Source: Defluviicoccus sp. (GTDB taxonomy: Bacteria; Pseudomonadota; Alphaproteobacteria; MPNO01). Taken from it: a stretch of DNA of 64,000 bases. The stretch spans positions 1-64,000 of the forward strand of contig JAJEHI010000195.1 of assembly GCA_022823775.1 (NCBI GenBank), written 5' to 3'. The first letter of the stretch is position 1. Every line of letters begins with the position of its first letter. The notes below the pieces were generated by a model. The model was not told the origin of the DNA. It ran no database searches and was given only the letters and a program-made list of their open reading frames with translations. The position numbers and the translations under genes are program-made. Shown one piece after another: positions 26,705 to 35,718 of this stretch.

Positions 26705-28660
26705 ATGTTCGATGCGGCGCTGAGCGGGCTGGTATCGGTGATCGCCTGGCCGGCGATCGGATACCTGTTTCTCGGCGTATTCATCGGGCTCTATTTCGGC
26801 GCCGTGCCGGGGCTCTCCGGCCTCGTGGGGATGGCGATCCTGCTGCCCTTCACCTTCGCGATGGAGCCGGTCCCGGCCCTCGCCTTCCTGCTCGGCATGT
26901 TCGCCGTGACCACGACCAGCGACACCATCGCCTCGGTGTTGCTGGGAATTCCGGGGACCGCGGCCTCGCAGGCGACGATCCTCGACGGCTACCCCATGGC
27001 GATGAAAGGCGAGGCATCGCGCGCCTTCGGCGCCGCGTTCACGGTCTCGGCGGTCGGCGGCCTGCTGGGCGCGGTCGTGCTCGGCCTCTCGATCCCGATC
27101 GTCAAGCCGCTGATCCTCTCCTTCACCCAGGCCGAATTCTTCATGCTGGGCCTGCTCGGGCTCGCCATGGTGGGCTCGCTCTCGGGCGATTCGATGCTGC
27201 GCGGTCTCACCGCCGCGCTGATCGGGCTGGGGCTCTCCTATGTCGGATACGCGGAGAACGGGGCGGTTCCGCGTTACTGGCTGGGTACGACTTATCTTCT
27301 GGAGGGGCTGCCGCTGATCCCCGTCGTGCTCGGCCTGTTCGCGCTGCCGGAGGTGATCGATCTCGCGGTGAGGAACAGCTCGATCTCGCGCGTACCGGAG
27401 GACCGGGTGGCGGGCGGGATGATGACCGGCATCCGCGATGCCTGGCGCAACTGGTGGCTGGTGCTGCGCTCTACCGCCATCGGCGCCTATGTCGGGATGC
27501 TGCCCGGGCTCGGAGGGTCCATCGTCGACTGGGTGGCCTACGGCCATGTCGTCCAGAGCAGCAAGGACAAGGAAGGGTTCGGCAAGGGGGACGTGCGCGG
27601 GGTGATCGCGCCGGAGACCGCCAACAACGCGATGAAGGGCGGGGCCCTCATCCCCACCGTCGCATTCGGCATCCCGGGCAGCGCCTCGATGGCGATCCTT
27701 CTCGGCGCGCTCATGATCCAGAACATGACGCCCGGACCGGAGATGCTGACCACCAAGCTCGACATCACCTTCTCGCTGATGTGGACGCTGGTGATCGCCA
27801 ATGTCGCGGGCGCGCTCCTGCTGATGCTGCTCGCCCGCCAGGTCGCCCGGGTGACCTTCGTGCGCGGCCATTTCGTGGTGCCGGCGATAACGCTGTTCGT
27901 GTTCATGGGCGCATGGCTCGCCAACTCGAATCTCGGCGACTGGATTACGCTCCTGATCTTCGGGCTGGTCGGCTACGTGATGAAGCAGGGCGGCGTGCCG
28001 CGGCCGCCGATGGTGCTCGGCTTCGTGATCGGCCCGATCATGGAGAACGCGCTCTTCATCACCACCTCGGCGCATGACGGCCTGTCGTGGCTGGGGCGCC
28101 CGATCTGCCTGATCATCGGCGCACTCATCCTGCTTTCCATCCTGTTCGCCGTCCGCCGGCAAAGGAAGAAAAAGGCGGACGATCCCAGGATCGTCGCCGA
28201 TCTGGGGCGAACGGATCCGACGATGTCGCTGGTGGCGGTCGGGCTATTGCTCGCGGTCGCGGTCTACGGGCTGGCGCCGACCTTCGCCTGGCCGGCCGAT
28301 GTGGGCCGAACCCCGATGATCACGATGATCCCGGCGATATGCCTCTCGGCGGTGGCGCTGTGGCAAGGCGCGCGGGAGGTCCGCCGCATCCGCGCCGAGG
28401 GCGGCGACATCTTCCCCGTGCGCGCCGAGATCGCCCCGGTTGCCCACCTCTATCTCTGGTGGATCGGCGTGTTCGCCCTCGCCGTCGTGGCGGGCCAACT
28501 CGTCGCCCTGCCGGTCTTCGTCGCCCTCTACCTCCTCGTATGGGGAGGGTATGCGTGGTGGATCGCCCTGATCTACGCCGCCGCGGGATGGGCATTCCTC
28601 TACGTCATGTTCGACCGCATCGTCGCGGTACTCTGGTATCCCTCGCTGCTGTTCCACTGA
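26705..28660 (+). CDS. Fused TctA-TctB tripartite tricarboxylate transporter permease
   Basis: A 651-residue membrane protein. Residues 1 to about 490 are TctA: IGYLFLGVFIGLYFGAVPGLSGL, TTTSDTIASVLLGIPGTAASQAT and YVGMLPGLGGSIVDWVAYGH blocks within some 10-12 helices. After a charged linker (RRQRKKKADDPRI) the last 150 residues contain four helices of TctB type (TMSLVAVGLLLAVAVYGLAP, then IAPVAHLYLWWIGVFAL). Normally the two are separate proteins, with TctB first. It forms the whole membrane part of the importer whose binding protein is encoded just upstream. Confidence 0.88.
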   Translation: MFDAALSGLVSVIAWPAIGYLFLGVFIGLYFGAVPGLSGLVGMAILLPFTFAMEPVPALAFLLGMFAVTTTSDTIASVLLGIPGTAASQATILDGYPMAMKGEASRAFGAAFTVSAVGGLLGAVVLGLSIPIVKPLILSFTQAEFFMLGLLGLAMVGSLSGDSMLRGLTAALIGLGLSYVGYAENGAVPRYWLGTTYLLEGLPLIPVVLGLFALPEVIDLAVRNSSISRVPEDRVAGGMMTGIRDAWRNWWLVLRSTAIGAYVGMLPGLGGSIVDWVAYGHVVQSSKDKEGFGKGDVRGVIAPETANNAMKGGALIPTVAFGIPGSASMAILLGALMIQNMTPGPEMLTTKLDITFSLMWTLVIANVAGALLLMLLARQVARVTFVRGHFVVPAITLFVFMGAWLANSNLGDWITLLIFGLVGYVMKQGGVPRPPMVLGFVIGPIMENALFITTSAHDGLSWLGRPICLIIGALILLSILFAVRRQRKKKADDPRIVADLGRTDPTMSLVAVGLLLAVAVYGLAPTFAWPADVGRTPMITMIPAICLSAVALWQGAREVRRIRAEGGDIFPVRAEIAPVAHLYLWWIGVFALAVVAGQLVALPVFVALYLLVWGGYAWWIALIYAAAGWAFLYVMFDRIVAVLWYPSLLFH

Positions 28661-28695
28661 TCTGCGTTCGACAACGACACGTTCTCAGGGCGGGC

Positions 28696-28720
28696 CCGAT
28701 AACTTATCGGCCGCGTATCT
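28696..28720 (+). terminator. Possible terminator after the Tct operon
   Basis: A short hairpin (ccgata and tatcgg, three-base loop) at 28,696-28,710 is followed after a few bases by tcttttta-like sequence (tatctttta). It lies between convergent genes. The stem is short, so confidence is low. Confidence 0.35.
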
Positions 28721-28729
28721 TTTAGCCTG

Positions 28730-29575
28730 CTATTCGGCCACCACCTCGTTTTTCAGTACCCCGACCCTTTCGACCTCCACCTCGACCTCCTGACCCGCGC
28801 GGAGCCAGCGCGGCTCGTCCTCGGATACGGCGGAACCGCCGGGGCTCCCGGTCGCGATCATGTCGCCGGGCTCGAACCAGGTGAAACGCGATATGTGGGC
28901 GATCAGGAAGGGCACCTTGAAGATCATCCTGGCGGTGGAGCCGTCCTGCCGGAGCTCGCCGTCGACCCGGGTCCGTATCCGCAGATCGGCGATATCGCCC
29001 ACCTCGTCGGTAGTGACCATCCACGGTCCTATCGAGCCCGAGCGGTAGAAGTTCTTGCCCGGACAGTTCTGGGTGCCGCGATGCTGCCATTCGCGCACCG
29101 AGCCCTCGTTCATGACGGTGTAGCCGGCGACGTAATCCATCGCCCGTTCCTCGGGGATGTGACGGCCGGCCTTGCCGACGACGACGCAGAGCTCGCCCTC
29201 GAAATCGAGCTCGTCGGAGACACGCGGCTTCAGGATCGGCGCGCCGTGCGGCGCGAAGCTCGACGGGAAGCGCGGGAACACGCTCGGCCATTCGGGTCCG
29301 CCATCCTCCAGCACCTCGTGATAGGTGCCGTAGTTCCGCCCGATGCAAAGGATCTTCTCGGGCGCCGTGATGGGAAACATGAACTCGACCTCGTCGAGAC
29401 CGAAATCCGCATCCGCGCCGCCCTCGGCCTCGATCCGGGACAATGCGAGGCCGGCGATCGCGCTTTGCAGCGTCGGGTACTCCTGGCCGACGCGTGCGCC
29501 GAGATCGACGATGCCGCCGTCCTTCGCGACGCCGTAGCCTTCCCTGCCCTCGCGGCGGTAGCTGATCAGTTTCAT
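28730..29575 (-). CDS. Fumarylacetoacetate hydrolase-family protein
   Basis: A 281-residue protein with the FAH C-terminal fold, which hydrolyses, decarboxylates or isomerises beta-diketo acids or related enols using a divalent metal. Signature blocks are EKILCIGRNYGTYHEVLED near residue 73, ELDFEGELCVVVGKAGRHI near 120 with acidic metal ligands, YTVMNEGSVREWQ near 150, and FEPGDMIATGSPGGS near 235. It is the last gene of a five-gene minus-strand operon, 16 bp after the GMC oxidoreductase. The likely role is cleavage or isomerisation of that enzyme's product; this is inference. Confidence 0.9.
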   Translation of the reverse strand: MKLISYRREGREGYGVAKDGGIVDLGARVGQEYPTLQSAIAGLALSRIEAEGGADADFGLDEVEFMFPITAPEKILCIGRNYGTYHEVLEDGGPEWPSVFPRFPSSFAPHGAPILKPRVSDELDFEGELCVVVGKAGRHIPEERAMDYVAGYTVMNEGSVREWQHRGTQNCPGKNFYRSGSIGPWMVTTDEVGDIADLRIRTRVDGELRQDGSTARMIFKVPFLIAHISRFTWFEPGDMIATGSPGGSAVSEDEPRWLRAGQEVEVEVERVGVLKNEVVAE

Positions 29576-29591
29576 CTTCGGACTCCGTTCG

Positions 29592-31289
29592 TTATGCGGC
29601 GGCGAGGATATGCGCGGCGATCTTCTCGCCGATCATGATGGTGGGGATGTTGGTGTTGGCGCACGGCACCGCGGGCATGATGGAGGCATCGCAGACCCGC
29701 AACCCGCCGATACCCCAGACCCGTCCCTCCGGATCGGTCACCGCCCCCGGATCGTCGTACGCGCCCATCCGGTTCGTGCAGGACGGGTGCCAATGGCCCA
29801 GCACCGTATCCCGGATCCAGCCCTTCAGCACGGTTTCGTCGGCGAGGAGATCGTCGATCGACGGGCAATCGGCGATGAGCGCGTCGATCATCCAGCGTCG
29901 GAGCGGCCCCCAGCTGTCCATCAGGTGGCCGCCGAGCCAGGTCTGGAGCCGGTTGAAACGGCTGTACACCGCGACCCGGCGCGCGCGGTCGCCATAGCTC
30001 ACCGGGAAGACCTCGTGAGTCCGGGCCCGGACCGCCGGATGGGTCTGGATTTGCGCCATCAGCCGCGTGCCTTCCATCAGCCGGGCGAGGTCGCGCTCGT
30101 CGGAGACCATGTTGAAGTCGACCTCGGGCTCATGCCGCCAGTCGGCGGAGACCAGCTTCACCTCGCCGGTCGAATAGGACTTGTTGACCCAGAGCATAGT
30201 CAGCGCGAGACGGTCTCCGACCGCGTGCCAGGCCGACTTGTTCATTGGGATGAGATACATATCCCCTGACGGGCATCCCTCCAGGCCGGAGGAATAGCGG
30301 AGCCCCGCATAGAATGGCCGGCGCAGGTCGCCCGGGAGCCTCGCATGCCGCCTCATGTAGCCGCCGAAATTGACGCCGGGGTGTTCCATCAGGTGCTGGC
30401 CCACACCGGGCTTGTCGAGAACCGTTTCGATGCCGAGCGCCGACAGCGCCGCCGCCGGCCCGATGCCCGAGCGCATCAGCAGCGGCGGCGAATGAAGCGC
30501 GCCCATGCACACGATCGTCTCGTTGGCGAAGAGGTCGCGGACGCCTCCCTCGCGGTGGACCCGCACCCCGGTCGCGCGCCTGCCGTCGAACAGCAGCCGC
30601 TCCGCCACCGCCCGGTCGAGAATCCGGAAGTTTTCCCGAGCGCGAACTTCTTCCGTCAAGTAGGCGGTGGCGGTCGAAATCCTCCGCTCGTCGTCGTTGC
30701 AGATGCCGATCGGGAAGTACCCGTCCTCGAACCGCGCGTTCTGATCGCCCAGGTTGCCGAACCCGTGCGCTTCCGCCGCCTCCGCGAAGCCCCTGGTGAA
30801 ACCGGGCCACCTTTCTTCGGGTATCCGGTTTATGCGGATCGGCCCTTCCCTTCCGTGAAGAGGTCCGTCCCGGTCGAGATCGGTTTCGAGCCGGATGAAG
30901 AACGGAAGCACGTCCTCCCAGCCCCAGCCCGCCGCGCCGCGCGCGACCCAATCGGCATAGTCGCTCGGCAGCCCCCGGTTCGATACCATTCCGTTGACCG
31001 ACGATCCGCCCCCCATCACCCGGCCCTGGATGTAGCGTCGCCGCGCGCGTCGGTCGGGCGCGTTGCCGGGGCGAGGCGAAAACGCCGCCTCAAGGCCGGG
31101 CCAGGTGAAGCGCGCGCTCGAATGGGCGGCGCCCGCGAACGTGTCCCTGAGATTTTCCGGCTCCTCGCCGGGAGCGAAGTCCTCCCCGGCCTCGACGAGC
31201 AGAACCCGGTTGGTCGCGCGTTCGGTGAGGCGGCTGGCAAGCACGCATCCCGCCGACCCGCCGCCCACGATGATGAAATCGTAATCCAT
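29592..31289 (-). CDS. GMC-family FAD oxidoreductase (choline/alcohol dehydrogenase-like)
   Basis: A 565-residue flavoprotein that oxidises alcohols to aldehydes or ketones. The N-terminal FAD motif is YDFIIVGGGSAGCVLASRL and the GMC signature 1 region is GRVMGGGSSVNGMVSNRG near residue 88. Signature 2 is MGALHSPPLLMRSGIGPA near residue 257. The C-terminal catalytic region has LGHWHPSCTNRMG (active-site His near 500) and VCDASIMPAVPCANTNIPTIMIGEKIA. The first residues MDYDFIIVGGG fix the start. It lies between chaC and the FAH gene in one operon. Confidence 0.92.
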   Translation of the reverse strand: MDYDFIIVGGGSAGCVLASRLTERATNRVLLVEAGEDFAPGEEPENLRDTFAGAAHSSARFTWPGLEAAFSPRPGNAPDRRARRRYIQGRVMGGGSSVNGMVSNRGLPSDYADWVARGAAGWGWEDVLPFFIRLETDLDRDGPLHGREGPIRINRIPEERWPGFTRGFAEAAEAHGFGNLGDQNARFEDGYFPIGICNDDERRISTATAYLTEEVRARENFRILDRAVAERLLFDGRRATGVRVHREGGVRDLFANETIVCMGALHSPPLLMRSGIGPAAALSALGIETVLDKPGVGQHLMEHPGVNFGGYMRRHARLPGDLRRPFYAGLRYSSGLEGCPSGDMYLIPMNKSAWHAVGDRLALTMLWVNKSYSTGEVKLVSADWRHEPEVDFNMVSDERDLARLMEGTRLMAQIQTHPAVRARTHEVFPVSYGDRARRVAVYSRFNRLQTWLGGHLMDSWGPLRRWMIDALIADCPSIDDLLADETVLKGWIRDTVLGHWHPSCTNRMGAYDDPGAVTDPEGRVWGIGGLRVCDASIMPAVPCANTNIPTIMIGEKIAAHILAAA

Positions 31290-31305
31290 CGCCCTCTCGA
31301 CCCCT

Positions 31306-31866
31306 TCAGCCCTGCCCGCCGTCGACAGCGCGGACCCGGCGGTGCAGCGCGGCGAGACCCCGGTCGCGAATTCCGAACGCTTCGAGACGCGCTATCGTAT
31401 CGTCCAGGTAATCCGCGTTCGTGCCGCGCTCGCCGGCGCAGGTCGCGATCCGGCGGACCTCTTCGGCCGCGGAGACGCCGCGCGCGTAATAGGGCGTCGC
31501 GCGATCGACCACCAGTGTATAGCCCCGCAGTCGGCCCTTCGCGGTTTCCAGCCCGACCCTCCGCAGAAGATAGATGTCTTCGGCCAGCTCGCGCCGGTCG
31601 AGATAACGCGCGGCCGCGTGGCTCCGGCGCTCGGCGATCCGGTAGGCGATGCCGCGGCAGGCTCCCCCCCGGTCGAGCCCGAGCACCAGCCCCGGCCGCT
31701 TCGGCGTTCCCCGATAGACGGTGGAGTCGACGCAGAACTTCCGGTGGTAGCCCCTCAGTAGCGCGCTCCGCGTCTCGACGAAGGCGAAGCCGGGGTCCCA
31801 CATCAGCGAGCCGTAGGCGAAGAACCAGACATCGCCCGGCCTGTCGAAGACGATCTTCGGCGTCAT
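31306..31866 (-). CDS. chaC: ChaC-type gamma-glutamylcyclotransferase
   Basis: A 186-residue protein of the ChaC family, which cleaves glutathione to 5-oxoproline and Cys-Gly. The family start DVWFFAYGSLMWDPGF (YGSL motif) is at residues 11-26, followed by VETRSALLRGYHRKFCVDSTVYRGTPKRPGL split across the core. The probable catalytic Glu is in RRELAEDIY or neighbouring acidic residues. Its start overlaps the stop of the upstream DMT gene (ATGA), and the GMC gene follows after 16 bp. Confidence 0.9.
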   Translation of the reverse strand: MTPKIVFDRPGDVWFFAYGSLMWDPGFAFVETRSALLRGYHRKFCVDSTVYRGTPKRPGLVLGLDRGGACRGIAYRIAERRSHAAARYLDRRELAEDIYLLRRVGLETAKGRLRGYTLVVDRATPYYARGVSAAEEVRRIATCAGERGTNADYLDDTIARLEAFGIRDRGLAALHRRVRAVDGGQG

Positions 31867-32741
31867 CTGGAAGCCAGCGCGAACCCGGTGACCGCGACCG
31901 CCATGCCGATCAGCGATACCGGACCCAGAATCTCGTCGAACATCAGATAGCCCATCGCGGCGGTGATCGCCGGGGTCAGGTAGAACATGCTCGCCACCCG
32001 CGAAGCCTCTCCGAGTCGCAGCAGATAGAAGAGCAGGTTGTAGGCCCCGATGGTGAGGACGAAGACCAGCCAGAAAAGCGAAAACACGAACTCGCCCGTC
32101 CAGTCGATGACCCGCGTCTCCAGCATCAGCACCAGCCCGAGAGTGATCGCCGCGTTGACTCCCTGTTGCAGAGCGGTCCCGGACCGGAGGTCCATGTCGG
32201 CGCAGAAACGCTTCTGATAGACCGTCCCGACGGTGAGCGCGAGAACGCTGGTCACGCCAAGCGCCATGCCGAACAACGTGCCCTCGGCGAGGTCGATCTT
32301 GCGCCACACCACCATGACGACCCCGACGAAACCGAGCACGAAGCCGATCCACTGGATGGCCGTAACGCGCTCGCCGAGCGCGCGTCCGACGATCGTCGCG
32401 GTCAGCAGCGGCTGCAACCCGACGATGAGCGCGAGTGTGCCGATCGCTACCCCCTCGTCGACGGCGACGAACACCGACCAGAGATAACCGCCGTGAACCA
32501 GTACCCCGGCCACGATCACGTGCCCGGCTTCCGCCGCGCTCCCCGGCCACGGCGCCCGCACCGCCGCGGCGACGGCGACCAGGAACAGCGTCCCGAAAGC
32601 GAAGCGCAGCGCGAGGAAGGTGAGCGGCTCGACATAGGGCATGCCGTACTTGGTGAAGATGTTCCCGGTGCTCCATGTCACCGCGAAGATCAGCGGCGCG
32701 GCGGCGAGAAACAGCGCATGCGCGGATCGCGGGGACGTCAT
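31863..32741 (-). CDS. EamA/DMT-family transporter (second of a tandem pair)
   Basis: A 292-residue, ten-helix membrane protein with two EamA domains. It shares several blocks with the adjacent upstream transporter, for example GVAIGTLALIVGLQPLLTA, TAIQWIGFVLGF, QKRFCADMDLRSGT and FYLTPAITAAMGYLMFDE, so the pair arose by tandem duplication and diverged. ATGA overlaps join it to both neighbours. The pair may work as separate exporters or as a heterodimer. Substrate unknown; amino acid or thiol export would suit the chaC neighbour. Confidence 0.87.
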   Translation of the reverse strand: MTSPRSAHALFLAAAPLIFAVTWSTGNIFTKYGMPYVEPLTFLALRFAFGTLFLVAVAAAVRAPWPGSAAEAGHVIVAGVLVHGGYLWSVFVAVDEGVAIGTLALIVGLQPLLTATIVGRALGERVTAIQWIGFVLGFVGVVMVVWRKIDLAEGTLFGMALGVTSVLALTVGTVYQKRFCADMDLRSGTALQQGVNAAITLGLVLMLETRVIDWTGEFVFSLFWLVFVLTIGAYNLLFYLLRLGEASRVASMFYLTPAITAAMGYLMFDEILGPVSLIGMAVAVTGFALASR

Positions 32742-33634
32742 GCGCCGGCTTTCCCGCGCCGGGTCACCAGAAATACGCCCAGGCCCGAGATGGCGAACCC
32801 GGCGAGCGCCGCCGGCCCGAAAGCCTCGCCGAAGCTGAGATAGCCGAGAACGACCGTCGTCGGCGGTGTCAGATAGAACAGGCTCGACACCCGGGCGGCC
32901 TCCCCGCGCCGCAGCAGGATGTAATAGAGGTTGGAGGCGGCGACCGACAGGACGAGCACCAGCCATACCAGTACGAAGCCAAGCTCGACGCTCGGCGTCA
33001 CCTCGTTGCTCTCGATCAGGAGCGCGAGAGTCCCCGTGGTCACAAACGCGGTGCCGTGCTGAATGATCATTCCGGTCCGGAGGTCCATCGCGGCGCAGTA
33101 GCGTTTCTGGTAGAGCGACGCGGCGGTGATCAAAACGGGCGTCAGCCCGGCGAGCGCATAGCCCAGCGGCGAGCCCGCGGAAACGCCCACCCGGTCGCCC
33201 AGCACGCAGGCGAGACCGGCGAATCCGAGAAAGAAGCCGATCCACTGAATGGCGCTTATCCGCTCGCCCAGTGCCCGACCCACCAGCACGGCGGTGAGCA
33301 GGGGCTGCATCCCGGCCATCAGGGCTAGCGTCCCTTGGGCGACCCCCTCGCCCAGCGCGAGAAAAATGCACGAGAGGTAGGCGGAGTGGAGCAGGAATCC
33401 GGCGACTGCGATGTGACCCGCCTCACGCCAGGTCGCCGGCCAGGCGGCGGCAAGGAAAGGAAGCGCCGCGCCCACCGCGATCACGTTGAGCGCCGACCGT
33501 ATCGCGAGCAGCGTCAGGGGCTCGGTGAACTCGATCCCGAGCCGCGTGACCGGAAACCCGGACGCCCAGCACAGCACGAACGCGCCGGGCGCGACGGTCA
33601 CCCAGAGGGGAGCGGACTTTTCCGTGGCGGTCAT
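32738..33634 (-). CDS. EamA/DMT-family transporter (first of a tandem pair)
   Basis: A 298-residue, ten-helix inner-membrane protein, the first gene of the minus-strand operon. Blocks shared with its paralogue are GVAQGTLALMAGMQPLLTA, SAIQWIGFFLGF, QKRYCAAMDLRTGM and FYLTPPTTVVLGYLSFGE. The two halves are ancient repeats of the DMT fold. The downstream paralogue overlaps by ATGA. No regulator is adjacent. Confidence 0.87.
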   Translation of the reverse strand: MTATEKSAPLWVTVAPGAFVLCWASGFPVTRLGIEFTEPLTLLAIRSALNVIAVGAALPFLAAAWPATWREAGHIAVAGFLLHSAYLSCIFLALGEGVAQGTLALMAGMQPLLTAVLVGRALGERISAIQWIGFFLGFAGLACVLGDRVGVSAGSPLGYALAGLTPVLITAASLYQKRYCAAMDLRTGMIIQHGTAFVTTGTLALLIESNEVTPSVELGFVLVWLVLVLSVAASNLYYILLRRGEAARVSSLFYLTPPTTVVLGYLSFGEAFGPAALAGFAISGLGVFLVTRRGKAGA

Positions 33635-33744
33635 CGGCCGGATCGGCCGGGCGAACTAACCATCGGAGCACAATAGCGCCCGCGCGGCCATCGCTCGACC
33701 GACGCCCCGCCGGCGCCTATAAGTCCCGCTCTGGAGGGTCGCGG

Positions 33745-34797
33745 ATGGCGAGGAGGGCCGTATACGGAACGGCGGCGCTTATCGGCCTCGCCACGGTCGT
33801 CTACAGCGCGGCCTGGTGGGTCGCGGCCGACAGGTTCCGCGGGGAGCTGGACGGCTGGGCCGCCGACATGCGGAGCCGCGGCTGGGCCGTCTCGTACGAC
33901 CTCGTGCGGATGGAAGGCTACCCGGCTTCGCTCGCCGCGATCGTCGAGGCGCCGTCGATCGGCGCGCCGGAGAACGCGGGAGGCTGGCGCTGGCGGGGTC
34001 CGCGCATGGCCGCGAAGGTCCGGCCGTGGAACCTCGGCCGGATCGCGCTCGACGGCGCGGGCACTCACCTGTTCCGCGCCGGGGGCGCCGATGAGGATGC
34101 CATCCGGGTCGCCACGGGCAACGCGTTCGGCCTCGTTCTCCGCCTCGCGGACGCAGAAGCCACCAAGATCGTCCTGAGACTTGGGGACATCGCGATCGAC
34201 GCGCCGGGCGGTGTCCTGCCGCGCTGGGTCGGGGACGCGGAGGCAACGGTCTTCCTCCCCGACCGGCCGGGCCGCGCGGACCGGGGACGGGGTCCGGAGC
34301 CCCCCGGTCCGACGGTGACGCTCGATCTCGGGGACATCGATTTCGGCGAGGCCGGATCCGGCGCGCACGTCCGGGCGATCGAAGAGGCGTCGCTGACGGC
34401 CAAGCTGATCGGGCCGCTTCCGCGCGGCGTGGCGGCGAAGTCGCTCGCGGTCTGGCGCGACGGCGGCGGCACGCTGGAGATCGGCGAGGTGTCCCTGCGC
34501 TTGGGGAAGGCAAAGGGGAAAGGGTCGGGTACGGTCGCGCTCGATCGGAATCTGCAGCCGCTCGCGGCGCTCTCCATTAATATCGAGGGGTATGCCGGCC
34601 TGGTTCGCTCGCTGGTCGCTCGCGGATGGTTGACGGCACGCGATGCCGGAGCGCTCCGGTTGGGCCTCGATCTGTTCGCTCGCGCAAGCACGGGCCAGCC
34701 GGGAACGGTCGCCCTGCCGATCACGGTGCAGAACCGCCGCCTCTTCCTCGGCCCGATCTCGGCGATGCGTCTGCCGCGGATCGAATGGGGCAAATAG
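33745..34797 (+). CDS. DUF2125-family protein, probably periplasmic and membrane-anchored
   Basis: A 350-residue protein with one N-terminal hydrophobic segment (residues 5-27, VYGTAALIGLATVVYSAAWWVAADRF). A long beta-rich body follows with the LDGWAADMRSRGWAVSYDLVRMEGYPASL pattern that marks alphaproteobacterial DUF2125 proteins. The family resembles lipid-transfer or envelope AsmA-like folds in its repeating strand content, but no function is proven. It is a single gene, convergent with the tyrosine operon. Confidence 0.82.
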   Translation: MARRAVYGTAALIGLATVVYSAAWWVAADRFRGELDGWAADMRSRGWAVSYDLVRMEGYPASLAAIVEAPSIGAPENAGGWRWRGPRMAAKVRPWNLGRIALDGAGTHLFRAGGADEDAIRVATGNAFGLVLRLADAEATKIVLRLGDIAIDAPGGVLPRWVGDAEATVFLPDRPGRADRGRGPEPPGPTVTLDLGDIDFGEAGSGAHVRAIEEASLTAKLIGPLPRGVAAKSLAVWRDGGGTLEIGEVSLRLGKAKGKGSGTVALDRNLQPLAALSINIEGYAGLVRSLVARGWLTARDAGALRLGLDLFARASTGQPGTVALPITVQNRRLFLGPISAMRLPRIEWGK

Positions 34798-34800
34798 AGA

Positions 34801-35715
34801 TCAGCCCTCTTCGCTCGGCCGCGGCGGAATGTGTTGCTGCGCGGCGACGACACCGCGGCGGATGTCGCGGGTTCTCGTGAACAACGACTCCAGAGCCTCT
34901 CCGTCCCCGACCCGCACCGCGCGCTGAAGCGCTGTCAGGTCCTCGGTGAAGCGGCCCAGCATCTCGAGCACCGCGTCGCGGTTGTTGAGGAAAACGTCGC
35001 GCCACATCACCGGGTCCGAGCCCGCTATCCGCGTGAAGTCGCGGAAACCGGCGGCGGAGTACTTGATCACCTCGGACTTCAGGTGGTCTTCAAGGTCGGT
35101 CGCCGTACCCACGATCGTGTAGGCGATCAGATGCGGGATATGCGAGGTGATCGCCAGCACATGATCGTGGTGCGCCGCATCCATCCGGGCGACCATGCTG
35201 CCGGCCCGGCGCCACAGTTCCGCGACCCTCTCGATCGCCGTCTCGTCGGTCCCCGGCGGCGGCGTGATCAGGAACCAGCGTCCCTCGAAAAGCGTGTCGA
35301 AACCCGCCTCGGGGCCGGTGTTCTCGGTCCCGGCGATGGGGTGGCCCGGAACGAAATGGACTCCCTCGGGCAAATGGGGCGCCACGGACTCCAGCACCGC
35401 GCGCTTTACCGAACCGACATCGGAAACGATGGCGCCCGGCGACAGGCTCGGCGAGATCGCGCGGGCGATCTCGCCATATGTGCCGATCGGCGTGCAGACG
35501 ATCACCAGATCGGCGCCCGCCGCCGCCTCGGCCGGGTCGTGCGTGGTGGAATCGACGATCCGGAGCCGGGCGGCGGCCTCCAGCGTCTCGGCGCGCCGCG
35601 CGCAGGCGACGACATGGTTCGCCAGCCCGTCGCGCTTGATCACCCGGGCCAGCGAGGAGCCGATCAGCCCGATTCCGATCAGGGCGATCCGTTCGAACAG
35701 GACTTCGTTGGACAT
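34801..35715 (-). CDS. tyrA: Prephenate/arogenate dehydrogenase
   Basis: A 304-residue NAD(P)-dependent dehydrogenase that oxidatively decarboxylates prephenate or arogenate toward tyrosine. The Rossmann loop is IALIGIGLIGSSLARVI at residues 11-27. Family blocks follow: TPIGTYGEIARAI near 75, SDVGSVKRAVL near 98, the VPGHPIAGTENTGPEAG motif near 118 (conserved His), and AITSHIPHLIAY near 188. It is the last gene of a three-gene operon with chorismate mutase and hisC. The cofactor and substrate preference cannot be fixed by eye. Confidence 0.93.
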   Translation of the reverse strand: MSNEVLFERIALIGIGLIGSSLARVIKRDGLANHVVACARRAETLEAAARLRIVDSTTHDPAEAAAGADLVIVCTPIGTYGEIARAISPSLSPGAIVSDVGSVKRAVLESVAPHLPEGVHFVPGHPIAGTENTGPEAGFDTLFEGRWFLITPPPGTDETAIERVAELWRRAGSMVARMDAAHHDHVLAITSHIPHLIAYTIVGTATDLEDHLKSEVIKYSAAGFRDFTRIAGSDPVMWRDVFLNNRDAVLEMLGRFTEDLTALQRAVRVGDGEALESLFTRTRDIRRGVVAAQQHIPPRPSEEG

Positions 35716-35718
35716 CGG

